Assembly: GCA_949287305.1 (NCBI GenBank)
Contig: CASEFX010000026.1
Location: 155,246 to 219,245 of the forward strand
DNA: 64,000 nt
Source: an uncultured Sutterella sp.
Lineage (GTDB): Bacteria; Pseudomonadota; Gammaproteobacteria; Burkholderiales; Burkholderiaceae_F
Direction of reading: 5' to 3'
Shown here piece after piece: positions 1-9,992 of the stretch. The notes below the pieces were generated by a model. It saw only the letters and a list, made by a program, of their open reading frames with translations. It had not been told where the DNA came from and did not search any database. Position 1 is the stretch's first letter, and every line of letters starts with the position of its first letter. A program made the position numbers and the translations under genes.

Positions 1-3000
1 CCGAAAAGGAGCCAGGATCCCGCGGACGTTTCGGCGCCGCCCTGCAGTTCGAGCGCCCCCGAAGCCTCGAGCGAGACGGTTCCGCCGATCTGCGCACCGT
101 CGACTACGAGACGGCTCTCGTCCCCGACGCGCCAGGTTCCCGCGAAGGCCTCGGCATTGTCGCTTTCCACGACGAGCCGCGTCGCCTTCGATTCGTCGTT
201 CTTCACGAGCCGCAGCGTCGCGGCTTCGCTTCCGAGAAGAGTGTTCGCAAAAACGCCCTCCCAGCCCTCGATCGTAAGTTCGGGAGCGCCCGCGACGGAC
301 GGCGCAGAGGCCGCGCCGTCCGGATCGATTCCGAGCGAGACCGTCCCGCCGAAGCGGCTTCCCCAACCGGCGCCCGCCCCAAGGACGTAGCGCCCCGACG
401 CCAGAACGAGTGCCGAGGAAGCGTCGGCGCCGGCCGATACTCCCGACGAAGGATCGTCCGCTCCGACGAGCGGAGAGAGGGCGGCGTTTTCGTACACCCG
501 ATCAATCGACGTCGCGCGCGAGCCCTCGTCGTCCCGCAAAACGAGACGAGCGCCCGCTCCGAGCATCCAAAAGCCTTTGTAGTCCGCGAGCGCCGAAGAG
601 GCGCCTCCCACGGTGACGCGCGCGCCGTCGGCGAGAACGAGGGCGTCTTCGCCCCGGCCCGAGAGCGTAAAGCGCCCTTGCGTGCCGAGCGTGCTCGCCC
701 CCGTGAGCGTAACCGTGACGGCTCCGTCGGCGTCTGCGCCCAAGGTCATCGAACCGCCCGAAGCGCCTTCCAGACGAAGTCGCTGATCGCTCAAAAGGGT
801 GAGCGAAGACGTTTCGTCCCCGGCAAAAGCCACCGTCGCTCCCCCGAAGGAAGCGCCCGAAAGGGTGAGGGCGGCTCCTTTCTCAAGATCCACGCGGCCG
901 CTGTAGTTCGTCCCTTCCCCGAGGAAGAGCCCCACCGTGTTCGAGACGAGCATTTCTCCCGCCCCTTCGACGTTGCTCAGGATGTCCACGTCGCGCCAAC
1001 TGTTGTCGGCGTCCCAAAACGAACCCGTTCCCGACCCCTCGAGCGCGAGTCGGCCTCCCTCGGAGAACGCGGCCTTCACGAGTCGGTTTTCCACCGCAAG
1101 TCCGTGCTTCGCACCGATTTGGTCGACCGCCTCCGTCGTGAAGGTTCCCGTCACGCCCTCGGCCAGACCGACCGTTGTTTCTCCCGAAAGCGCCGCCGTG
1201 TCCGAACCGTCCGTGATCATCACATCGGGAAGATCCGCCGTCCCGCCGATGGTCTTCTCGTACGTCACTTCCGTATCGGAAGCGACGAGCCAAAGTGCGT
1301 CGCCGTCGTCGAGCGCGAGCGCGGGGCGCTCTGCGCGCAGCGCCGACTCCAGATCGTCCCGGGAGAGCGAAACCGAAGCGCCCTCGCGGACGTGAAGACC
1401 GTCGACGTGAAGCTGGGCGTTTCGCAGGTCCGCCTTGCCGAGATCGACGCAGAGTTCGCCCGCCCAGTCGAAGCGGTGCACGCGCGTCTCGGAGGGGGAG
1501 CCTTCCGACCCGGCGACGTTGGCGAGGAGAAGACGCGAATCCCTTCCGAGCGAAAGGTCGATGTCGAGCGCGTCGCTGGCAAAGCCGTATTGGGCGCCGT
1601 TTGTCAAACGAAGGAGAAGCGGACCGCTCGCCGCCTCGCCGGAAGAGACGTATTCGTCAAAGACGAAGCGTCCGCTTTCGGCCGTGACGCCGTCGAGCTC
1701 GAACGCGCCCGCGCCGGAAACGGCGATGCGGTCGGCCCAGCGTTCTTTGTCGAGCGCGCCGCCCTCGCCCTTGATCGCGAGCGCGGCGCCCGCTTCGATT
1801 TCGAAGGCGGTGAGCGCGCTGCGGTCGACGCCGCCCGCGTCGGAGAGCGTGAGGCGATCGGTCGCCGCCCCGTTTTCAAAGCCGGAGAGACGAAGCGCGG
1901 CGCTGCCGCCGTCTTGGGAAAGGACGGCCGTATTGAAGGTTCGCGAACCGTCCACCTGCAGTTCGATCCGGTTCATCGAGCCTTCCGCGACGAAGGCGGC
2001 GTCCGCCGCAAAAAGATTCTCCTTGGCCGTTCCGTAGGCGTCGTCCCAGCGGTAGGCAAAGACCGAGGCGTCGTTTTCCTCTCCGGCGAGCACCCAGGTG
2101 CCGCGGAAGTCGGTGACGGAGGATCGAAGCGCGTCGATCGAGGCGCCTTCGAGACGAAGACTTACGTCCTCCGCGGCGCTTACCGCCCCGTTCCACTTGC
2201 TCTCGCCCGTGAAAATCTGATCCTTTTCAAAGACGAGCTTCGCAAGGTTCAACGCCACGCTGAAACCGCCGTATCGATTGGCGTTTTCTTCGTTTCCGGT
2301 TTCGCCGCCCGAAACGCGCAGGGTGCCCTGTTTGAGCTCGAACGTCCCTTCCCCGGTGAGCCACGCCGAAAGCGTCTGCGTTTCCCTGTCGTCCGATGTC
2401 GTGCGCGAGAAGGTCACGGTCTCGTTTTCGGCCGCATGCACCCGCACGACGCGGGTGGAGAGACCGAGCGTCTTCTCGTCGGACACGATGACGCTTTCGG
2501 CCAGGGCGTAACTTCGGTCCGTGCCCGCAACCCCGTACTTCAGGGTGCGGGACGCGCCCTCCGCATCCTTCCAGACGAGTCCGGCGTTTTCGATCGTTTC
2601 GTCGGACGTCGTGATCAGGGTCACCTGCGCCGCCTTTCCGTCATGAAGAAGAATGGTGCCCGTAGCAAGGTCCGCAAGATTCTCGACGGGAGCGTCCACG
2701 GTGCCGACGCCGGACAAATCGAGCGCCAGTTCCGTACCCTTCGCGATGTCCGCACCGCCCGAAAGCGTCAGCCCCTCCTTCCACGACTCGTCGAAAAGAT
2801 CCGTGACCGCGAAATGCAGGGTCGAGGCAACCGGACCGTTCTCGGGCCGGCTCAAAGCCGCGCCCTCTTCCGAAGTCACGCCCGTGTCGAGTCGGGCGGC
2901 GCTCGTCGCATCGGAAACATGGAGTTCGCCCGCACCGACGGCAAGCGTCGTCGCGCCGAGTCCGAGCGTGCCGCCGACCGTAAGCCGCGGGGCCTCTTTG

Positions 3001-6000
3001 GCCTCTGCGCCCGCGGCGGCCAGTCCTACGCCGAGCGTGCCGCGGTAGTTCGTGAAACTTCCGCCCCCGGCAAAATCGGCGTTCGTCTCGACGTCGAAGA
3101 GTCCGTCGCCTTCGAGGCGAAGGCGCTCGAGGGTCGAGCCGTCGTCGTCACGAACGACCACGCGGCCTTCGGCCGCACCGCTTCCCGAAGAACCGAGCGC
3201 GAGCCGCCCTTCATAGCCGTTGAGCGTCGAGACGTCTTCAAACGTCCCGCCCTCGACGAGGCGCAGGAGCGCATCGGATTTCGCCTGGGTTCGGTCTTCT
3301 TCGTCGAGCGAAGCGTCGGCGGCGAGGAGCCGCGCGCCCTCGATGAAACGAACGGAATCGAGTACCGTGAGCGCATTGCCGTTGAGCGTCACGGTGTTGC
3401 CCCCCTCATCTTGCCCGAGGAACTCGATCGCTTCGAGCGTCTGCGTATAGCGGTCGCCCTGCGAAGCGAGACCGTCGATCCAGGCCATGGCGAAATCGGC
3501 GTTTTTTTGAAGCCGCAGCGTCGTGCCGCGTCCCCCCGCGGCTGCGTCCTTCGCCGCCGTGCCGAGGGCGTTTGCGGCCGACAATACGAGCGTTGCGTTT
3601 TCGCTCACGTCGACGAGTCCCCGGAAGGTGTTGTTGACGTTCGTGAGGATGAGGCGGTTGTCGGCATCCGCCCCGCCCGCGATGACGTTGAGGCGTCCGA
3701 CCCCCGTGATTTGGGCGGAAAGAATGTGGTCCGACGCGGCGCGGAGGTCCAGATTGACCCCGAGCCACCGGTCTTCGTCGCCCTCCGCCCAGACCGTTTC
3801 GCCTTGCTCGTTCAGGCCTTCCCGGAGGTCGATGCGCGTGAGGAGGTAGCCCAGATAAAGACCCGCGGGACGACCGTCGGACGCTTCGGTGCGCAAAACG
3901 GTGTCGTACCCCCAGTAGCCGTCCGCAACCGTCGAGCCCCTGTTCTTGATGTCGTGCCGGTTGACGCGATCGTTCTCGTCGTCGAGATTGTTGATCTGAA
4001 GATGGATGTTGTCGGCGTCCGCGTCCACGTTTTCGGCTTTGATGAGCAGCGTCCCGAGGGCGTCGTCGGCGTTGTCGTAGTCGAGCACGCTCCCGCCCTC
4101 CGTGCCCACGGAATCCGTGTTGTCCGGAAGACGAATATTTTTGGCGTCGACCACGACCGTCCCGGCCACGTTGACGATGAGGTCCGTCACCGAAAGTGCG
4201 GGATTGAGGGCGATCTCGTCGTTTCCGCTGCCCTTGAAGTTGAAGGCGGTCAGATCGAGCACGCCCGCCTGCACGCCCGCGTCGTTGTCGTAGCGCGCGA
4301 ATCCGAACTTTTCGAGGCGGATCGTTTGATTGTCCAGCGGCTCGAGTCGAAGAACGCCGTTGCCGCCCACGGAGACGCCGTTGGCCTTTTCCTTGGTGAA
4401 GAGGTCGGCTTCTCGGGGCGTCAGGACGAAAGTGAGGTTTTCCGCGCGAATCCACCCCTCGAAATCCAAAAACTTCATATCGTCCGCCAGCGTGAGCCGC
4501 GTGTCGGCGCCCTCGCCCCGCGCCACGAAGACGCCGTCGCCGTGGAGCGCCAGCCCTTCGAGGTGAAGCACGTCCTTTTCCCGGTCAGGTCGCTCGTTGA
4601 CGCCCTCCACGTAGACGTAGCTGCTCTCCTTGATCGTGAGATCCCGGCCGAACTGCCGGTCGTAGGCCGAAGCGGACGCAACGAGGACGCTCCCTCCGAC
4701 CACGTCGGTCGCGAGCGTGTGGATGCTCTGTTCGCCGTACTCCAGACGACTCGCGTTTTCGACGGTCACCTTTTGAAAGTCGGTGTACCGATTCTCCTTG
4801 TCGTTGGAGTTGATGCCCGCCGCAGTGATCAGGAAACGGTCGTAGTCATCAAAGTCCTCCGCCTCCCGGCCGGCCCCGTCAAAGGTGAGCGTTTCGCCCA
4901 AATGCAGTTCCTTGAAGCCTTGGAGCGCATCGCCCCGCGTAAGCGTCGCCGAGCCGTGCACCTTGAAGTTGGCGCGCTCGAACTCTCCTTCCGCGCCCGT
5001 AGCGCCGGTCCGCACGAGACACAGCGTGCCGTCGAGCTTCAGGTCGTCGTAGACCGCAAAGAAGAATTCGGGATGCGACCCCGTCAGCGTGTTGTCGCCC
5101 TTGAAAAGAGCGTCGCCGTGAACGTAGAGATGCTGGTCCCGGGCCTCTTTGTCGCCCCCGGAATACGCGTAGGTATAGTCGATCCGGGAATTCTCCATCG
5201 TCAGGACCGGCGCAAAGACTCGGGAAGCCTCGTCGCGGAAATTCTCCGCGGTGAGCTTCACGTCCCCCGCGTCGGCCCAGGCTCCGAGCGCCGCCACTTC
5301 CACCCGGGCATTCTCGAGCGTAATGTCCGTGCTGCGGCCGAAGGCCTGGCGCTTTTCGAGAACGGCCGTGACGTTTCGAAGCGTGGTTGCGCCGGTGTAG
5401 TAGTTGTAGGTGCCGTCCGTACTCGGATCCTTGGACTGATCGAGAAAGTCGAAGACGACGGTGGATTCGTCACGCCCCGCGCCTTCGAAGAGGAGCCCCC
5501 CTCCCCGAAGGTTTTCGCAAACCAGTAGGACGGCGTCCCGCCCTCGTCGGCGGCGACGTCGATCTTGAGCTCCCGGCCGGCGTCGACGTTGAGCGATTCC
5601 AAAAGCGAGAGCATCCAAATGCCGTCCTCCGTCAGTGCGACGCCGGTCTCGTCGAACTGAAATCCGTCGACGTCCTCCAAACGGTCCCCGAAGTAGGAAT
5701 GAAGACTTTCGTACGCGGCCGCCCCGACGGAGTAGGTCGCCGTCCCGATCTTCCGGTTCTCCGCGTCCACGAAGGACTGCGTGAACGTTTTGTTCTGCGT
5801 GCCGTCGGCATGACGAATGCTGACGTTGAAGTCGCTTCCGTCCACGCCTTCTCCGAGCTCGATCCCGTTTTCGACCGACACGATCTGCTGCGCGAATCCG
5901 GTGGAGTGGCTCAACAGCAAAGAGGTGTCCCGCGTGACGTCGAGCGAAGCCCCGCGGTCGGTGAGTTCGAGCGTGTAGGCGGACAAGGGATTCTTGATCG

Positions 6001-6328
6001 CCAGGCTTTCGTACCAGCGCGATCCCGCCTTGTCTTCGAAGAGTTCGAACATCGTCGAACCGAGGTAAAAGGCCGTGTTGAGATAGTTCGGATGCTGCAC
6101 GCCGTCCGAGGCCCAGAGCCGAATGGTGCCGCCGTCTGACCAAAGGACGTTGACGGGATCCTGCCCGATTTCAGCCGCCGTCGAGGCCCCGGACGCGGCA
6201 AGAATCGCCGCGCCGACCGCGGCGCTCACGGCGCTTCGGGCACGTTTGCCGCGGGCGCGCTGCCGCTCGGACACGGCGGTGAAGGTTTGCGTGACGTGAT
6301 TGAAGATGGATCGAAAGGTTTTGTTCAT
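1..6328 (-). CDS. giant autotransporter adhesin, 3' end beyond window, frameshifted
   Basis: The start at 6328 opens with an extended signal peptide typical of large autotransporters (MNKTFRSIFN, then a basic stretch and an Ala-rich hydrophobic core ending STAAE). The first frame runs to a stop at 5258, but after about residue 275 it loses sense and the adhesin sequence continues in the neighbouring minus frame from about 5500 to base 1. I translated several stretches there (around 5300, 5100, 4300, 3400 and 1-120) and all give repetitive beta-helix-like sequence rich in Gly, Asp, Asn, Thr and Val (for example LDLTAFNFKGSG). Corrected length exceeds 2100 residues without reaching the beta-barrel. 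Such passengers are exported through their own outer-membrane barrel and act in adhesion. The gene is either off by phase variation, a pseudogene, or affected by a base-call error at the G6 run. The long open frame on the plus strand opposite it is a shadow. Confidence 0.8.
5496..5501 (-). repeat. G6 run at the autotransporter frameshift
   Basis: Six C on the plus strand (G6 in the gene), next to a second run of four, exactly where the reading frame of the giant autotransporter changes. Adding one G, or a -1 slip on G GGG GGC, joins the two frames into one. Confidence 0.6.
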
Positions 6329-7291
6329 ACGAAAGCAACACGGACAATATCGGGTGTCGACGTCGAAGGACCGGGCGTGAACGCTCCTTCGCCCCGACGG
6401 CGAATCAGAACTTCACGGCGAAGACGCACGGCAAAAGCCGCGCGTCGGAACACCGACAAGAAAGCGCGGAGGAGAGGCCGGGCGGCGTAAGCCGCGCGAC
6501 GAAAGAAGGCAAAACGGTCTTTGCGGACCGGTCGGTCTCACGAGGGAGTGCGGAGTAGACGGCACGTCCCGGCGGCGCCGTGCGCACGTTCGTCCTCCAT
6601 GCTGCGAACGGGCGGCGCGTGACCGAAAAAAAATGAAGGAGAGGAAACGGAAAACCCGGCGCAACGCTGAAGCGTCATGCCGAGACAATCGAAGAGGAAA
6701 ACAGACCGCGCAAACCCGGTTCGCCGATCTCCCCTGTCGGCCGGTCTGACACGCGGAATGATCCTCCCGGGGCCCGATCCGCAGTGTGCCGCGATCTCGC
6801 TGCGGCGCAGCGAAGACATTCGCATCGGCGAAGAACGAGGTCGTTTTTGCGTCTTCCGGTCGATTTGAATGCGGCAAGGGAAAGCCCCTTCAAGGCCACG
6901 GCATGGTAACAAAAATCTTTTTGTCCATCGCCCGCCGGAAGGGAAAGATTCCGTCATTGACTACAGCTATCGGAGAGTTAGCCGAATCCTAATTCAAGAA
7001 GACTCCGGAACATCCCGTTCAACCTTCCCTCCCGCAGTGTTCGTTTGGGCGACTCCATTTCTTTGTGTGTTTCGAAATTCCGACCTTTCGCGCCAACGGC
7101 ACTCAGGGAAACTCTGGGGTCTCGTTACGGATTCCGAATCGATCTCTTTTCACCGGAAATTGCGGATCTTCACCGAAGATTGAAAGGCCCTCAGATCGCT
7201 CGGATGAAGCTCTCTTCCGTTTATGCCGGGTTCCGGACCGGCCCGGTCAAACGCCGATTCGAAGTAGTGGATCAGGCCGCCGCAGGCTTTG
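6329..7291. other. intergenic region, no gene recognised
   Basis: About 960 bases upstream of the giant autotransporter. Short open frames exist in several frames but none has a ribosome site, a sensible protein or consistent codon use. It should contain the autotransporter promoter, which I cannot place with confidence. Confidence 0.5.
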
Positions 7292-7765
7292 ATGTCGGCG
7301 TCATCGATGCAGTGGTCGTCGGCCTTGGCCCGTTCGACCGGAAGATCGCACCCCGCGACGCACGCCGCCACCCCGGGTCGCTCCCGCGAAGGCGCGGGCC
7401 GCAAGCCCACGGGCCACATCACCCGCACGATCCGGCTCCTTCCCGAGCAGTACGAGCTCCTTCGCAGCCTCGGCGGGAGCGAATTTCTCCGCGTCCTTCT
7501 CGATCGGATCCATGAGAGCAAGATCGCCATCCCGGTGGACACGCTGAAATTCACGGAAGTTGAGCAGGACAGATTCATCGACGGCAGGACGGACGCGGGC
7601 GGCAGCACCGACGACGCAGAAACCGAAAATCCCTGGTTTGCCCCGTGGGAATGGTCGCCCGAAATCATCGTGAGAGGCACGCCCCCGGAAGAATGGGGCG
7701 CAGACTTCTATCGGCAGTGCAAGCCCGAGATCGACGCCGTCCTGGCCGCGGACGACGGCGAATAA
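7292..7765 (+). CDS. small putative DNA-binding protein
   Basis: About 157 residues; the start is uncertain because the first 35 residues look non-coding and there is only a weak AGG upstream of the ATG. From about residue 37 the sequence is convincing: GRKPTGHITRTIRLLPEQYE followed by LRSLGGSEFLRVLLDRI. A basic start with TRTIRL, then a helix and GG.EFLR, is a pattern I associate with short ribbon-helix or helix-turn-helix proteins of phages and plasmids. The C-terminal 60 residues are acidic with several Trp. It stands alone, with hairpins just downstream. Function is not known; DNA binding is inference. Confidence 0.5.
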   Translation: MSASSMQWSSALARSTGRSHPATHAATPGRSREGAGRKPTGHITRTIRLLPEQYELLRSLGGSEFLRVLLDRIHESKIAIPVDTLKFTEVEQDRFIDGRTDAGGSTDDAETENPWFAPWEWSPEIIVRGTPPEEWGADFYRQCKPEIDAVLAADDGE

Positions 7766-7817
7766 GCCCGTCCGCAAAACCCTTCAACTTGACTCCGGCG
7801 GCCTGATCAACCGTCTT

Positions 7818-7833
7818 CCCCGTGCAAACGGGG
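7818..7833 (+). terminator. short hairpin downstream of the DNA-binding-like gene
   Basis: Perfect 6-bp stem CCCCGT/ACGGGG with a GCAA loop, 50 bases after the stop of the upstream gene. It is followed by TGTTTCGC rather than a clean U run, so termination is only plausible. Confidence 0.35.
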
Positions 7834-7886
7834 GTGTTTCGCAAAAGACCGACGGGCATTTCTTCAGCCCGCAAGGTCTTCGGTCT

Positions 7887-7919
7887 CGCCTGAGCGCTAG
7901 CCCCTTCCCCGCTCAGGCG
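7887..7919. repeat. inverted repeat, 10-bp arms
   Basis: CGCCTGAGCG and CGCTCAGGCG separated by 13 bases. No U run follows on either strand. It may be a transcription barrier or a protein-binding site. Confidence 0.5.
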
Positions 7920-7931
7920 GGGTATTCCTCC

Positions 7932-7956
7932 AACGGCCCGGCATGTCCGGGCCGTT
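7932..7956 (+). terminator. strong GC hairpin, likely terminator
   Basis: Perfect 10-bp stem AACGGCCCGG/CCGGGCCGTT with a 5-base loop, followed by GTTGT. It is the best intrinsic terminator candidate for plus-strand transcription leaving the 7.3-7.8 kb gene. The rest of 7766-8131 holds nothing else recognisable. Confidence 0.55.
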
Positions 7957-8131
7957 GTTGTATCGATCGCGTGCAGCGGTCACGATCCCTTTTCGTACAC
8001 GACGGAAACGCCGCCCCCTCCGGGTTCCATGCAAAACGGCCCTCACCCCGTAAAGAATGAGAGCCGCAAAAGGATGGGACGAATCGAATCAAGTACCGAT
8101 CATCGCCTACAAAGAAGAATATATCTTCTTA

Positions 8132-8494
8132 TTAATCAAAAAGTTTGGATCGAAAGCCAAGCAAAATTTGCACCGACAAAACGTCGTTGCGCTGCCCCGA
8201 GCGAATTTCTTCATAAAGTTTGAGAACTTCCGCCAAGAGTGTCCCCTCTTCCAGGGAAGTCTTCGCCATGCGAACCTTCAGCGGAGGAAGTTTTGCTTGA
8301 GATCGGATCTTTTTCTTCTCCATCGCCATCTGAACGAGCCCCATCCTCTTGGTGTCATTTGATGAATGCTTGAATTTCCACAATACTTCCAACATGAGAA
8401 TAAACAACAACTTCTGAATTTGAAGATCCTCACATTCTTCCAAACTTTGGATAATATTTTTATATTTACGGTCGGAAAGTAAAACTTTCACCAT
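8132..8494 (-). CDS. hypothetical protein, helical, AT-rich
   Basis: A 120-residue protein rich in Leu, Lys and Glu (starts MVKVLLSDRKYKNI) that looks wholly alpha-helical, with no signal peptide or membrane segment. A GGAG lies about ten bases before the ATG. Base composition is clearly lower in GC than the autotransporter and tra genes on either side, which suggests recent acquisition. I do not recognise a family. It sits alone in the leader region before the conjugation operon, so a regulatory or element-maintenance role is possible but unproven. Confidence 0.5.
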   Translation of the reverse strand: MVKVLLSDRKYKNIIQSLEECEDLQIQKLLFILMLEVLWKFKHSSNDTKRMGLVQMAMEKKKIRSQAKLPPLKVRMAKTSLEEGTLLAEVLKLYEEIRSGQRNDVLSVQILLGFRSKLFD

Positions 8495-8673
8495 ATTAAA
8501 AAGGCTCCGTTGTCAAATATACGGGGTGGAAAAATCATTTGTTTTCCATTGAGTGCAAGCGAGCGCCCGCCGGAGTCTCTCGATCCGGCACGCTCCCAAG
8601 TTGAGGGCTTCAACAAAAATACATATCTTTATAAACCAACCTTAAAAGGCCGTCTGCAGCTCCTTATAAAAAT

Positions 8674-8700
8674 GTTCAACGGGATTGAACACCGTTGAAC
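8674..8700. repeat. 27-bp inverted repeat
   Basis: GTTCAACGG and CCGTTGAAC separated by nine bases; the spacer holds a further TTGAAC half-site. No U run follows. Candidate operator or origin-of-transfer hairpin. Confidence 0.5.
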
Positions 8701-8842
8701 AATCTTTCAAGATGTCGAAACGCCTGCCAACCCATAGATCTTTTCCTTAGGTAATGCATCCAGGGCGGACGGGAAACGAATCATAGCGAAGCCGGTCCTT
8801 TTTGTCAAGGGCACATTTTTTCATCGGCTGCTTTTTTGCATA

Positions 8843-8855
8843 GCATCATTGATGC
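8843..8855. repeat. 13-bp palindrome
   Basis: GCATCATTGATGC is a perfect palindrome around a central T. It lies between the 27-bp inverted repeat and the TGTAC box cluster. Confidence 0.35.
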
Positions 8856-8890
8856 GCAGCGAGGCGACAAAAAGAAAAATGACCGCAGAA

Positions 8891-8929
8891 TGTACACGCA
8901 ACGTGTACGTTGATACACGAAAAATGTAC
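8891..8929. promoter_or_regulatory. cluster of TGTAC boxes
   Basis: GTACACG-CAA-CGTGTAC is a 17-base inverted repeat (8892-8908), followed by TACAC (8914-8918) and TGTAC (8925-8929). Repeated half-sites in a non-coding leader suggest binding by a regulator or relaxosome accessory protein. Confidence 0.45.
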
Positions 8930-9241
8930 GCGGCGTCCACGATGCGCAGACGACATGCCGACGCATCCTCTTGTACGGACAAAACTCTACCGAGAGGGGA
9001 TGAAAATTCTGCCTGAAAATCTTTTTCCTCGAGTCCTGGCGCTTACCCGTATGCACAAATTTTCATCACGAACTAAGGAATTACCCGCCCCTGGAAAAAC
9101 AAAATCGGGCCCGCCCGTCCCGAACCCCATGGGTTCCAGTCGGCTTTCACACTCATAGATCTTTATGCCTATTCCGCCACAAGGGTTTGAAGTCCATTTC
9201 CTACAAAAGAAATCTCGAAAAATCACCCCAATTTTCGACCC

Positions 9242-9270
9242 TTGCGAAAAGATCCCGGAGTCGCTAGAGT
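9242..9270 (+). promoter_or_regulatory. candidate promoter of the tra operon
   Basis: TTGCGA (9242-9247) and TAGAGT (9265-9270), each 4 of 6 to the sigma-70 consensus, with a 17-base spacer. Transcription would start just before the C11 tract and about 80 bases before the first tra gene. Assignment is by eye. Confidence 0.35.
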
Positions 9271-9282
9271 TCGTTTTCCCAG

Positions 9283-9293
9283 CCCCCCCCCCC
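9283..9293 (+). repeat. C11 homopolymer before the tra operon
   Basis: Eleven consecutive C in non-coding sequence, 65 bases upstream of the first tra gene. Tracts of this length usually slip during replication, so it could tune transcription or the leader RNA of the whole operon. Confidence 0.6.
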
Positions 9294-9358
9294 GTTCCGA
9301 TTTGAGTCGAGCGGGACGGGAACGGAAATTCCACACTCGACACACCCTAAGGAACAAC

Positions 9359-9664
9359 ATGCAGAACCTGAAAAAACTGCTCCCACTCGCCGCCGTGATG
9401 GCCGTCGCCGCCGTCGCATCGACCGAAGCTGCCGCCGCCACCTCCATGGCCCCCGACGCCTTCGACGCCTTGTACGCGACGATTGCCGGGTGGTGCAAGG
9501 GCACGCTCGGCAAGTCCATCTCTCTCGCCTTCCTCGTGATCGGGCTCTCGCTCGGGATCATCCGCGGCTCGATCGTCGCGGCCGTCACCTGCATTGCCGC
9601 GTCCTTGTCGCTCATGATCGCCCCGACGATCCTCGAGGCGATCTTCACGGTCTCCGGGACCTAA
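9359..9664 (+). CDS. traA: TraA-like conjugative pilin precursor
   Basis: A 101-residue protein, first gene of the operon. The ATG at 9359 is preceded by TAAGGAAC, a good ribosome site. A cleavable leader (MQNLKKLLPL to about STEAAAA) is followed by a short polar piece and two long hydrophobic segments around residues 52-70 and 75-93, the layout of F-type and VirB2 pilins. In F-like systems the pilin is processed, stored in the inner membrane and assembled into the transfer pilus. Sequence identity to known TraA is not visible; the call rests on size, topology and its place directly before traL and traE. Confidence 0.7.
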   Translation: MQNLKKLLPLAAVMAVAAVASTEAAAATSMAPDAFDALYATIAGWCKGTLGKSISLAFLVIGLSLGIIRGSIVAAVTCIAASLSLMIAPTILEAIFTVSGT

Positions 9665-9677
9665 GCGGAGGCCGCCG

Positions 9678-9956
9678 ATGAAGCCGATCCGCGTACCGCG
9701 TGAACTGGATTCCCATCCGCGTTTTCTCCTCTGGCGCGCGGATCTCGTCTTCGTCTGGCTCACCGTCACGGCGATGGGCGCCTTTCTCGAAGAGATGCTC
9801 TACGGGAGCCTCCTCGGCGCCTTTCTCGCCTGGCGGTGGCACCGCAAGACCCTGGAGGAAGGGCGGGGTTTTCTTCGCGCCCTCTCCTACTGGCATCTGG
9901 GCGACGCGGGCCTCAAAAGGCTTCCCTCGTCCGCCCGCCGCCGCACCGTCGGCTAA
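9678..9956 (+). CDS. traL: TraL, type IV secretion pilus assembly protein
   Basis: A 92-residue inner-membrane protein starting MKPIRVPREL, with GGAGG six bases before the ATG. The N-terminal DSHPRFLLW motif and the two hydrophobic segments are characteristic of the TraL family, a VirB3-like partner in pilus assembly. It follows the pilin by 13 bases and precedes traE, the canonical F order A-L-E-K-B. Confidence 0.85.
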   Translation: MKPIRVPRELDSHPRFLLWRADLVFVWLTVTAMGAFLEEMLYGSLLGAFLAWRWHRKTLEEGRGFLRALSYWHLGDAGLKRLPSSARRRTVG

Positions 9957-9992
9957 GACCCGATTACCACCCGACACCGTCCGCGAGAGACC

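Larger units (their letters stand above)
8495..9358. other. leader region of the conjugation operon
   Basis: About 860 bases, AT-rich up to about 8950, with no convincing gene. It holds a 27-bp inverted repeat, a 13-bp palindrome, a cluster of TGTAC boxes, a candidate promoter and a C11 tract, listed separately. This is where regulatory sites, and possibly an origin of transfer, would be expected. Confidence 0.5.

Noticed and set aside
3406..4455. 349-codon minus frame inside the giant adhesin
   Set aside because: Arg-rich and out of the true frame; the neighbouring minus frame gives clear adhesin sequence at the same place.
678..5528. 1616-codon open frame on the plus strand
   Set aside because: It is the exact antisense of the autotransporter reading frame and encodes an Arg-rich sequence without domains; long antisense frames are common in GC-rich genes.
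7150..7680. minus-strand frame with a plausible-looking C-terminus
   Set aside because: It overlaps the better-supported plus-strand gene and has no ribosome site or recognisable domain; a transposase remnant was considered but no motif supports it.
9100..9200. tRNA-Leu-like fragment GTGGCGGAATAGG on the minus strand
   Set aside because: Only the D-arm region resembles a tRNA; no anticodon arm, T-arm or acceptor stem could be folded.
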